NCBI RefSeq assembly: GCF_007754155.1
Contig: NZ_CP037423.1
Coordinates: forward strand, 9,730,938 to 9,794,937
Direction: 5' to 3'
DNA from: Stieleria neptunia
Lineage (GTDB): Bacteria; Planctomycetota; Planctomycetia; Pirellulales; Pirellulaceae
Length of the DNA: 64,000 nt
Under the pieces are notes generated by a model. That model saw nothing but the letters and a program-made list of their open reading frames with translations, did not search any database and had not been told where the DNA came from. A program made the translations under genes and the position numbers. Position 1 is the stretch's first letter. Every line of letters starts with the position of its first letter. Shown here in pieces: positions 37,161-49,700 of this stretch.

Positions 37161-37328
37161 TCATTGCTCGTCGGACTGCCAGATCGTTCGGATCAGATTC
37201 AATCGCCGCTCGACCGACCGCTTGGCACATCCGAGACGCTGCGCGATCTCGTCGACGCTGTCTCCTTCCAGCCGCAGCAACGCGACGGTTTGCAGCACGG
37301 AATCGTCGAGCTGGTCACTGATCAAAAG
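37161..37328 (-). pseudogene. Remnant of ECF sigma factor gene (region 4 only)
   Basis: The frame reads LLISDQLDDSVLQTVALLRL, then EGDSVDEIAQRLGCAKRSVE and RRLNLIRTIWQSDEQ with TGA at 37161-37163. This is the C-terminal region 4 helix-turn-helix of a planctomycete ECF sigma factor. The reading frame stays open to about 37422 but loses family resemblance upstream and has no ATG; regions 1-2 are absent. It sits directly upstream of the TPR kinase gene, where an intact cognate sigma gene would be expected. Confidence 0.7.
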
Positions 37329-37716
37329 TGCACGTCCAGTGATTCCACACGATTGTAGAAGAAAAATAAAACCGGCGACACAGAATTGTTTAAGGGGTAC
37401 GACGCCAGACCACGCCGGTATTCACTGACCAGATCCCCTGGTCGGAAAGTGAAGCTCCCTGCTGAAGTGATTTCGCGTGCGATCTCGGTCATCCCTCGCA
37501 GATCCCAAGGGCTGATCAACGGGATTCCCACGAGCGTCACCATACCACCCAGGCTGGGTGATGCGGCGGTGCAAGATCGAGCGGTCGATTATGTTGGCGG
37601 GCATTGCAGGCGGTTGGCAGCAGACGGAACAGGGGCTGTTCATTTCATTTCAATTCGCGAGATCTTGACCGTTTTTTCCCGAGCGATTTCGTTCGACCCC
37701 CCACTGGTCCAATTTC
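37329..37716. other. Intergenic region before giant RTX gene
   Basis: No credible gene is seen. Short minus-strand frames (for example 37322-37543, GMTEIAREITSAGSFTFRPG) were not recognised and may be the junction partner that replaced the 5' part of the sigma gene. AT-rich sequence at 37660-37690 may hold the promoter of the giant gene. Confidence 0.4.
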
Positions 37717-40700
37717 ATGTTACTTCGCAGACATCGCAGACGACGACACACGTCCGATCTCACCAACCGCCGTCGAAAGATCGAGAAACTAGAAGCCCGC
37801 CAGTTGCTCGCCGGCGACTTGATTTCGCCGGAAAAGAACCAGGAACTGCGGGATGGTCTGGGCGCACTCGCAGTTGCCGACGGAGGTTTCGCCCAGCACG
37901 TCGAATCCGCTCCGCTGCTGTCCCGGCCGCTGGCGGCACTCGGACGATCCTTCAATCAAGGACTCGATTTTTCTGCGAAACTGACCAGCGAATTTGTCAC
38001 GCCACTGACGTCGTATCTACAAGCATCAGGCGCCGTGACAACGGATGACGTGGTGGGGTTCTTGGAAAATCAGTCCGCCGTGGTGGCGCCCGCGACCGGT
38101 GCGATCCTCGGCACCGAATTGGTCTTTGACACAACGGTTTATCTCCAGCAGACGGTTGACTATCGACCCGATTTCGGTTCCTCGGCCGACGGCGTGGGGC
38201 TGTCGTTCGACGAGAGCATGAGTTCGGCCGAGTTCGGAGTGACGCTGGCGCTGCAGTTCGGCGTCGATGCCGGTGGAGAATTTTTTACCAAGATCGGGCG
38301 GCTGGATTTCAGCGTCGTCGATGCGGCCGAAGTGACTGCGACCGGCGCGGTGCCGGAATTCGCGGCAATCGACCGAGACATCACGTTCACGCTGACAATC
38401 AACGATGCGTCCAACGTCACCGCGACGCTTCCGGCCAACACCGCCGGAAATGTGACTCCGCTGGTCGATCGGCTCAATGCCGCGCTGCGTCAACCGCTGA
38501 TGGACGCCGGTTTTTCCGGTGCCCTGACGGCCGTTGACGCAGGTGGCCGCCTGGGATTCCGCGGCGTCTCGCCGTCGGTGCAACGCATCGCCCTTTCCGG
38601 CGACAGCGGCTTGGCCTTGCTCGGTTTCCCTCCGCACAGCGAAGACACGAAGACCTTTTTGCCGGAGATCGAATACGGATTGCTCTCGTTAGAATCCGAC
38701 GCCGGCGGGTTGGCGATCGCGGGAGTCGCGACGGTCAGCGCAGACACCGGCAATGACGATCGATTGAGCACGTCCGAGTTGGCGGGCACGCCGCAGCTCA
38801 CTGCGACGTCCTCGGGATTTATCCGTGGCGAATTTGACGTCCGCCCCTCCACCGATCTGCTGTTGGACGGATCGCCCGTGATTGCCGCGACCAGCGGAAC
38901 GCTGTTTCGCGGCGAACCGGTCACGATGGCCCTTGAATCGTTTGGGTCGCTCGACGCGTTGCACCACCAGACCACCGAAGCCTTGCGTCAGGGATTTGCC
39001 GCAATCACCCAGTTCGGTGCCCGACTGGAAGCGGAGACACCCTTGGCCAATGCGATGCCCGCACTGGAATCAACGTTCGCCGATTCGGCCGACCTGGATG
39101 GGGTCCTTCGCGACAAATTGCAATCAAAGGTGGAGGCTCTGTTGGCTGCGAATCCACGACCGACGTGGAACGAGGTTGCCGACTCCTTGCAGACCGATGG
39201 CATGACCGTCACCCGTTCGTCGTCGGATCAACTGCTTTCGTTGAACGTCCACGTGAAGAACGATCCGGCGCCGAAGACGCATCGATTGGTGCTCGGTGAC
39301 GAAATCGTCGATGCGGGTTTGACGGCCAGCGAAGACCTACCCGAAGTCGATCTGAACTCGAGTACGGACTGGCAACTGCAAATTGAAATCGATCGCCGCC
39401 AAACCGCATCGCCGCTCGACGCGTTTGCGGTCAGGTTTGACGACGCAAAGAATCAATTCACGGCGAACGATTCGGTCAGTTTCGGCGCCAACGTCGGATT
39501 CTTGGGTGTTTCCGCCAGTGGTTCGGTGAACATGGACGCCACCCTGCAGAACCGAATCGGACAGTCGGGCGAGTCCGTTTCGGCGGCCCGTCTGCTTGGC
39601 GAATCCTTTGAGACGTTAGTCACCGCGCTGACGCTAGGTGATTTCGACATCAATCTTGGTCTGTCAGGCACCGTCGGAAATCAGACTCTCGTCGACGGCT
39701 CGACGATCCTCGATCTGGCCGGCGCGGCGGTTTTCGCCGGCCAGTCGCAGCCGCAACTCGTTCTTGCACCCGATGGCGGCTTGCAGGATTTCGCAAACGT
39801 ATCCGCCGAGGATCTGGCCAGCGGCATTGAGCAATTGGGCGGATGGCTGGGTGATTTTGCACAGGAAAAACTGAGCGGCAACCTGCCCCTGGCAGACACG
39901 CTGCGCTATGCCGACCTAGTCAAATGGAAGGATGTCTTCGACGAGTTGATCGTTTCTAAACTGGTCGGCGACGAGGGTCGATTGGCCTTCTCTAACGCAC
40001 AAGAACTGGACGCGTTGGATTTCGGAGCCTCGGCGGGAATCAGCAACCCGAACTATGAACCGGCGACGAAGACACTGACCGTTGACGTCGACTTCAGCAA
40101 AGCGTTCTCACTGGGAACGGACGATGCCCTCGAATTCAATTTCGAGATCGGCGACTTCGTCGGCTTTGAAGCCGCGGGTGAAGTCACTTTCACGCCCACC
40201 GTCAACGGCAGCTTTCGATTGGGCATTGATATGCGGCCGCTCGGTGCCGGTGACGCCGCTACCACGATCAGCTCTGCGACAACACTGGTCGCGTTGGGGA
40301 TCGAAACGGAAGCCGGCCACGACGTGACGATTCGCTTGCGTGATGGATCCGAGTTCGCCGTTGATTTCGACGGTGCCGTCGATCTAGACGATGTCGTTGC
40401 CCGTTTGGAAAACGCTGCACCGACGCTGCCGGATGGTTCGCCGAAATTAACCGCATCACTTCGCGAAGAAAACGGCATCACGGTCGGATTGCAGTTGACC
40501 GATCGCAGCGTGGACGAGGGGGCGGAGTTTGCGGTACGAGCAGCCGGCGATTCGTTGACCGGCTTCCTGCTCGGAATACTGGGCGAGTTCACTGCCACCG
40601 AAGATGCACAGGGACCCGCCGTCATCGAGGGACTGCCCCTACACGGCGATACGATCGCGGATCACGTGTTTGCCGAATCGATCGCCGGGGCGCCGATTGC

Positions 40701-43700
40701 CAGCGGAACAGTCGCGATGCAGAGCGAGGGTTTCTCGGCGACCGCCAATTTGGGATTCACCGAAGTTTCGATCGATGGCGGACAACTCCTCGACCAAGCG
40801 GGTGTACCCAGCCATGTTTCGACGTCGGTCGCCTTGCCACAACCCAGAATGACATTGGCGGAGATGTTCGCAGGGCTGCAGTCGACGATCGAAACCAACG
40901 TTGACGGGTTGATCGAATTCACCCTGCCGGTCTTCGGCAGCGTCGGCGGAAATGACTACGGATCATCCGGTGAGAGTTTCACGGCAACCATCGCCGATTT
41001 CAGTGGTGACATCCAAGCAGCGCTCAGCGGATCGATCGACTCGGTTTTAGATGCACTTTCCGACGTTGACGCAGCCGACATATTGAGCGGGTTGATCGAC
41101 GGTTTGGAGCGTCTGCTCTCGGTCGACTCGATCACACTACCGATCTTGAACGTCGATTTGCCCGACGTGGCGGGGCTGAGAGGATTGCTGACGGACCTGA
41201 CCGACGCAATCAAATCGATCGGTTCGACGACGCTGGACGTGTTGAGTGACGGTGTCAATCAAATAGCCCGGGCGGGCGCGCTGACTTCGAACTTGGACAT
41301 ACCCGAAATCGATTTTCCAGAGTTCGATATCTCGCTGCCGAATCTGCTTGACTTCTTTTCCTCGGTGAGCGATCTGACGCCGATCAATGACCCGGGCGGA
41401 GAAGATGACGGAAAGTTTTCGCTGCAGGATTTGCAACACATCTTCGCCGACACGCTCGACTTCGAAGTCTCGATGCCAGACATCCATGTCCCGGCGGAAG
41501 ACTTCGAAGACTTCCTCTCCGGCGTGTCGACCATTCTGGACACATTGCAGCTTTCCGGACCGGGAAGCCTGCAGGGATTGGAGTCGAAACTGGAGCAGGT
41601 CACCGGGTTGCCGGCGGACGCCATCGGATTGGTCATCGACACGTCCAACAGTCCAGCGATCTCGGTACGATTCGATTTGATGCTGGACAAGATGGTCCAA
41701 GCCAAGTATCCGGTGTCGGTAGGCTTGGACGACTTGGGGCTGGGGGGCATCGGAGATTTAGTTGACGTCGGCGCGACATCCGAGGTGATGCTTTCAGCCG
41801 CTGCCGTGGCAACACTGGCTCTCGGCGTGCAAATCAACTCGGGAGGCGTCAAGCCCTTCCTGTACACCGATCCGGCGGACCCGAACAGCACCAAACTGAC
41901 GCTCCGTGCCGGCGCCTCGGCGAGCGACATCGACTTCGAAGCTTCGCTCGGTCCGTTCGGCATCGGAGTCGTCGACGGCGTTGCCGGGATCGGAATTCCC
42001 GGAGCGTTTCCGACCGACCCGCTGTCACCGGCGACGTTTGAATTGGCGTTCAATGATGCCGACGGGCGTTACTTCTTCTTAGACGAGTCGCTGGATCTGA
42101 CCACGACGGCAACCGGCGGCGCGTTCGTGCGATTGCCCATCGAAGCGCCCTTGGGGACCGCACCGATCAATCTCCAAATCGACGTAGCCGACTTGACCAA
42201 CCCCGTCTTGCAATTCGGATTGTGGGACGCGTCGTTTGACAACCCGGTCGATCTCAATGCCGATTCCGTCTTTGACGCCGAAGACGTCAAACAAGCCTTT
42301 CAAGACAAAATCGATGCGATCGGAGACATCGGTGACAACCTGCTGTCACTGGTCGGCGGCTGGGAAGGTGCGTTCGATTTGCTGATCGAAACGATGAAGG
42401 GTGATGTGCTGGGCGTGCCGCTGCCGATCATCGGCGACGCACTGGCCGACGAAGCCGACTTCTTGGTCGACATCAAAGAATCGGTGTTGAGTCACGTCTC
42501 GAATCTGGCCGATCAGGGCGCCACGAAAGTCGCCGAAGGACTCTTTGCGGCCCTCGGCCCCGACGGGTTGAATCTGTTGGCAGACCTCAGCGGTGACAGC
42601 CTTATTTCTATCGCCGACGTGATCGTCGTGACGTCGGGCGATCAAGTCGACTTTGATATCTTGTTGAGCAAGGCCATCGACACGATCGATGTGCCGGTGG
42701 ACTTTGACTTGGGGCTTCCGGGATTAAACTTTGACATCGATGCGGAAGTTCAACTGGATTTCGGATTCGAGTTTCGACTCGGATTTGGCGTCAGCAAGAC
42801 CGAAGGATTCTATTTTGACACGGCCGATTCGGGGTTGACGGTTTCGTTTGACGCGACGATTCCCGAGATCGACGCGAGCGGACAACTGGCGCTGTTGGGA
42901 ATCAATGCCACCAAGGGCGCGGGTGAAACTCGCTTCGACGGTGACTTCTTCGTCACCTTCGTCGATCCCAGCGGCGGCAACACGTTGACGCTCAGCGAAA
43001 TGTTCGCCGGTGGCTTTTCGGATGTTGTCGATCATGAGTTGGTCGCGTCGGCGACGACCGACCTGTTGTTGACGGCCAGCGTCGGCGATTCAAAGATCCT
43101 GCCCAGTTTGCGAACCAATCTGCGAGTCGATTGGGGATTCGGCAGCCGGCTTGCCGCTCCCGATGCCCCCACGAACACGCGTTTTACTCCGACAACGAAT
43201 GAACCGCTGAAGGTCAATTTCGAGAACGTCCAAATGAACTTGGGCGAGTTCTTTGGCGGGTTCGTCGGCGAGGTGTTGGGGCAAGTTCAAGACGTGCTCG
43301 AGCCCATCCAGCCCGTCATCGATGTGCTAGAGCAGCGTCTTCCCGTGATCAGTGATCTGGCCGGTCGCGACGTGACGTTGGTGGACATTGCCACAACCTT
43401 TGGGAATGCCAGAGTCAAACCGTTTCTCGATTCGGTGATCAACGTCAATGACTTGATCACCAGTCTGCCCGGCCCTGACGCGTTTGACACGTCCAACCAA
43501 TGGGTCGCGTTGGGGCAGTTCAGTGTCGCCGCGGATGCGTTGGGTGCGTACTCACCCGGTGCCGCAACCGACGACACGATACGAAAGGAACTGAAGATCG
43601 GTTCGTTCAGCGAAGAACCGGTTCTGGATTCGATCGGAACCGGATCAACGCCGGGTGGCGGATTCAAGAGCAACCTGTCCAAGACCGCCAGCGTGTTGAG

Positions 43701-46700
43701 TTTTCCGCTGCTGGAGAAACCGTCCACGGCGTTCAAGTTGCTGTTGGGCAAAGACGTCGATCTGTTTTTGTTCGACGCGCCGAAATTGGAAGTCGACTTC
43801 AACTACAACCAATCGTTCCCGACGCCGATTCCGGGGCTGTTTGCCAACTTCGGCGGACGCATCACCGCGGGAGCCGATTTTGCGTTCGGCTATGACACGT
43901 CGGGCATCAATCAGTTCTTTCAGAGCGGTGATCTCGCGCGGTTGGCCGACGGGTTCTTCGTCAGTGACCGTTTGAATCCCGACGGAACAGGCACCGATGT
44001 CGCGGAGGTTTATCTTCGCGGCAGTCTGACGGCCGGGGCAAGCCTGAACGTGTTGATCGCCGAAGCTGGCGTCAACGGCGGGGTCTTTGCCAACGTCGAA
44101 TTCAACTTGCACGACAACAACAACGACGGGCGCGTGCGGGCAACCGAGCAGTTGGAGAACCTATCGCTCTCACCGATTCATGTGTTTGACGTTGGCGGCA
44201 AAGTCCAAGCCGGATTGGATGCTTACTATCGCGTGCTGTTCGTCTCGGACGAGTTTCAGATTGCCCGCGTGACACTGGCCGATTTTGATCTCAGCCGCAA
44301 CAATCCCGAGCTAGCACTCGCGGCATTGACGAGCCGAAGCGGCGATGAATTGACGCTCAAGTTTACCAGCGGAGATGACAACTACCGAGTGCTTGCCGGA
44401 TCACAACCGGGATCTATTGTCGTTCAAGGACAGGGCATGCGCACCGGAGACATCCTCGGCGTGACGTCGATTAGGGGTAACGCGGGAGCCGGAAATGATG
44501 AGCTGACCATCGCAAACGCCGTCACGATTCCCGTCATGATCGACGGCGGTGCGGGCAATGATGCTTTGACCGCGGGCGGCGGCGTCACCACATTCTACGG
44601 CGGTGACGGCAATGACACGCTGACAGGTGGAAGCCAAGACGACCTTTTAGTGGGCGGGGACGGCAACGATTTGTTAACCGGTGGCGTCGGCAACGATACG
44701 CTCGAAGGCGGCGCCGGTGCGGATTATCTCGACGGCGGCAAGAACGAAGACTCACTTCGCGGAGGATCCGGTGACGACCAACTCCTCGGCGGCGACGGCG
44801 CCGATGACGTCGACGGACACGACGGCGCCGACCGGATCAAGGGTGGTCGCGGCAACGATACGCTGCGCGGCGGATCCGCTGACGATCGGATCGAAGGCGG
44901 CTTGGGTGACGACCGAATCGAAGGCGGATCGGGAAACGATCTGTTGCTCGGTCAGTCGGGCATGGACAACATCGACGGCGGTGACGACGACGACACCGTG
45001 GTCGGTGGCGGTCAGAACGACGTGCTTTCCGGCGGCGCAGGGAACGACGATCTCGACGGCGGCAGTGGTGACGATCTGATTCGCGGAGATGCGGGCAACG
45101 ATTCGCTTCGTGGAGGCAGTGGTGTCGACGAGATCGATGGCGGTGCCGGTGATGACCTGCTCGTGGCCGACGAGGACGCCTCGGGCAGTTCGGTTTTGCC
45201 CGGCCACGTCCTCCGTGGCGGCAGCGGCAACGACACCGTCTACGGTTCGCTCGGAAACGATTTTATCGATGCCGGCGCGGGAAACGATGTCGTGGATGGA
45301 CTGGCCGGTGATGATGTGATCGTCGGTGGCCTGGGCGACGATGACTTGAGCGGCGGGCTGGGCAATGACTTGGTCTGGGGAGGCATCGCGACCCACGATG
45401 CATCCTACTTCTCGCTCAGCGATCCGTCTCTGTTTGAAAAACCATCGCGCTATGATGAAGCAACCGCCCTGGTCGATGGCGCCACGGGGACGCCCGGCTA
45501 CAGCAACTACGTCTTGCCGATCGAGTTGTTCGTGCCGACGATCCTCGGCGGGCAAAGTGTCGGCGGCATCGCCGCCGACGGTCGAGACTTGATTCGCGGC
45601 GACCAGGGAACCGACTGGCTGTTCGGCGGCAGCGATGCCGACCGAATCCTGGGTGGACAGGGTAATGATTACATCGACGGCGGCAGCGGCAATGACTCGG
45701 ATCTATTCGGCGAAGCCGGCGACGACGTCGTACGCGGCGGTGAAGGCGCCGACGTGCTGCATGGCGGACCCGGGATCGATCAGCTCTATGGTGATGCCGG
45801 CCGCGACACCCTGTACGGCGGCAGCGGTGACGCCGGAGGGTCGACCGACGGACAGCGGCTGTTCGGCGGCGATGACAGTGATTCGCTGTATGCTTGGGCG
45901 GCGACAACGACCGCGGACGATGCGAAGGGCGACCAACTGTTTGGCGGCAACGGCAGTGACTTCTTGTACGGCAACCTACGGAGTGAATTGTTATTCGGCG
46001 AGTCGGGCGCGGACTACATCAGCGGCGATTGGGCCGTCGGACCCAATGTCAGCCGCAATCCGGACGCGGCAATCGTCGGTGCCGATGACACCTTGATCGG
46101 CGGCAGCGGCCAGGACCAAATGTATGGCGGCGGCGGAAACGACTTGCTGCGGGGCGGCGGCGACGGCGATTGGCTGGAAGGCCAGGACGGCAACGACACT
46201 TTACTGGGCGGCGAAGGCATCGATTTCCTGGTCCTGGACGTGGATCCCGGCTACCAGGTCACCGGCGGCGACATGTTCAACGGGCACGGTGAAGTCGACG
46301 ATGACAACGCGACCGACGTGATGCTGATCCAAGGCACGTCCGCCAATGACGACGTTCGCATCAGCGCGGCGCCGGGCGGTCAGATGAAGGTCGTCTACAA
46401 CGGAGCGGAATTGATCGCCAACTGGGCCGATACCCAAGGTCCCCTGGTCGAACAGATTCGCATCGACGGCGGAGTCGGTGACGATCGAATCGAGTTCGTT
46501 CAAGGTGCCGAGGCTCTCGATGTCGCCGCGCTTTTGACGCGCAGTCGTGATTGGGTCTCAACGATCTCCGGCGGACCCGGAAACGACACACTGATCGGCT
46601 CTGCGGGTCGTGATCGCATCGATGGCGGACGCGGTGACGATTTGATCTCGGGGTTTGCCGGCGATGACCGCTTGTGGGGCGACGATGGAAATGGCAGCGT

Positions 46701-49700
46701 CACCGATCACGATGTCATCTTCGCCGGTCAAGGCAACGATGATGTGCTCGGCGGCCAAGGGACGAACCAATTGTACGCCTGGTCGTCCGATCCCGGTCCC
46801 GTGGGAAGCGAAGACTTTGGCGTGTTTGAAACCGCGGGCGGCCAGCAAGTTCTCGAAGACACCGGGCTGAACCGCATCATCGGCGGGCCCGGCGATGACG
46901 AACTGTTCGGCGGAACGGGGCTGGATTTGCTGTACGGTGCCGGAGGCAACAATCAGCTTTACACGCGAACGGGAATGCCGTTTGAATCGCTCGACAGTGG
47001 CGACGCCAATGACGAGTGGAAAGTATACGCACGGACGACCGGACAAGTCTGGTATGTCGGCGGAACGAACGCCGCGGACGAGATTTCGGTCGACTTTGTC
47101 ACCGAACCCGGCATCCTGCTCGGTCATCACCTGGTCACCCGGTTGACCCGAAATGGCGAACTGACCAGCTTTGACGCCCAAGTCCGGTTGGACTTTCGCG
47201 CGACCGACGACGACGGCAATTTGATCTGGGATCCCGACACGGTGTTCTCGGCCGACGGCTTGTTGAGCGATGATCCGTTCGCCCGCGGCGAAGCGCTGAA
47301 TGAGAAATTTAGCGATGCGGAGACTCTAAGTCGATTGCTGCCGCCCGAAGACGACTTCCGCGCGATCATCATTGACGCTCTCGGCGGCGACGACATCATC
47401 AATGTCGGCCCGACGGTTCAGAAGACCGTTTGGGTCGATGCGGGCGAAGGCGACGATCGCGTGCTGATCGCCTCCGGACGTGCGATCCTGATCGACCAAA
47501 CCGATGAAATCGGCAATCGAAACGATGATCGCGACGGCGCTTATCCATTGATGGGACCGGCAGTGATCGTGGGAACGCGCGACGTGTTATCGCCCACCGG
47601 CATCCTGAGGGAGGACGCGAGTTTTTACTTGATTGTCAATGAGCTCGAAGACCACGTGTTGGTCGAAGTTCCGGCAAGCGTGACCAATGGCGACGCGATC
47701 GGCACCGAGCCGAACGAGTCGATCGACGATTTGATTGAAGACATCAATCGACAACTCGGCTTGACCGCTGCGTCAGGATTGGTGATCGCGACGCGTGCGA
47801 TAGGATCACGGATCGCATTGTCGACGACGAGTCTGGCCGAAGACACTTCGCTATCGATCTCGATCCCATTGATTGATCCGGCCAGGGGCTGGCTGCGCCT
47901 GCCCGCCGCCGCGACGGCGGCACCGACGTCATTGCTCAGCAGCAGTGCAACCTACACGGGGCTGACGATCGATCATCCCGATGACGTCGACCACTACAAG
48001 TTTTCGGTCGTCGTTGACGCCTTGGTCGACATTTCGATCGAGAGCCTTGGCATCGATGACGGGATGACCTTCGATCTATTCGCCGGTGCCAGCACGACGG
48101 CGGAAACCCCGGTGGCGGGCGGGTACGACTTGACCGCCGGAGTCGAATACACGTTGCGGGTCGAATCGAACAGTGCTACGACGATCTATGAGCTCTCGTT
48201 CGATTTCCCGGGCAATGCCTCGCCATCCTTGCTCGATCTCGGTGCGATCGTCGAGTTTGAGCGTCGCGACGTGATCTTCGGCGGCCCCGGCAACGACGTC
48301 CTGCAAGGCGGTCCCGGAGAAGACTTCATCTTCGGCGGTCCCGGCAACGATGTGCTGACCGGTGGAGACGACCGCGGCGCGAGCGACCTGCTGTTCGGCC
48401 AAGACGGTAACGACACGTTTCAAACCAGTCCCGACTTCCTGCCGACATTGGCGGGTACCACAACGACGTTTCTGCCGACCCAAAGTGATCGCTACGCGGG
48501 CGCCGCCGGCGACGATCGTGTGGTCTTCCTCGGCGGGGATTTCGATACGACGAACCGACCGATCAACGACTTCGCAGCGGTTCGGTTCAACCCTTTGCTA
48601 AATCGTTATGAAATCTCGACGCTGGTTTGGGACACCGCCAATCAGGAGTTTGCAAAATCTGCAACCGGGAGCGAAAGCACCTTTGGAACACTGCTGCGAA
48701 AGTTTCATTTCTTCGCTGCAACGGATGTCGAAGGGCTCGAAGTCGATTTGGGGGCGGGCGACGACACCTGGCATGCGGGTGGCGAGACGCCGTTTGTGTT
48801 CCCCGGTGACGGCACCGGTGCCGCTTGGGGAATCCAAGAAGGAGACGTTCAAGTCGGTGCCAGCCTCTTCCGCGACATTCACGTCGTCGGCGGCCAAGGC
48901 AATGACCGTTTGTTGGGTGGTCCCGTTGGGGAAAGGCTTGATGGAGATGAAGGCTCCGATTTCATCGCCGGCGGCGCCGGAAACGATCAGATTTCAGGGG
49001 GACTCGGCGATGACATCCTGATGGGAGGGACCGGAATCACGCCCGATGATTTCGAATTCGTGACGCGTTCGTTTGGTGCGAGCGTCAATGATACGTTTGA
49101 ATTCGCGGCGGACGTCACACCATTCTTAGAGACAAATGCACCATTGAACCTGAATTTTCATCAGGGTGATTTGGTCGATTGGTATTCCGTTTCTCCCGCG
49201 GCGATGCAGCAGTTTGCCGGACAACAAACCGCGACCCTGACACGCGACATGATTCGAATCGTCGAATTGGAATCCGGCGATTTGGAGCCGCTTGTTTTTT
49301 CTCTTTTCTATGCCGAGGCAACCGGCAGCGAAGCCGAGCTTTCACTCGTTCCGGTTGATGAACTTGCCGACTCCCCGCAGCACTACCTGATTCGTGTCGA
49401 AAATCGTACTCCCGACGACAGTGCCCCCCTCAACACGTCACGCCGATACGCCATCGAGTTGCTGAATTCGTTCGGCCAGACGACCTCGGTATCGCTCTCC
49501 CAACTGACCGATCACGAAGCGGATCCCCGAAGTGGATTTGCTCGCACCGCAGGACAGATTCAGATGATCGTCGATGGTCGGAATTTGGGCGGACAAGGGG
49601 TGGTGATTCCCGTTGGAAACTTCAATGGTGACGTGGACTCCGAAGGCAACCCGATCAATGACTACATTGTGGCGGTCCAGAACGTCGTCGAATCGGGTGA

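Noticed and set aside
37386..38048. 220-codon plus frame at the start of the giant gene
   Set aside because: It overlaps the LEPR-XLL start in another frame and is of low-quality composition.
44490..46250. Repeats that could suggest a CRISPR array or satellite
   Set aside because: The repeats are RTX protein motifs with variable DNA words, no constant spacer length and one intact reading frame.
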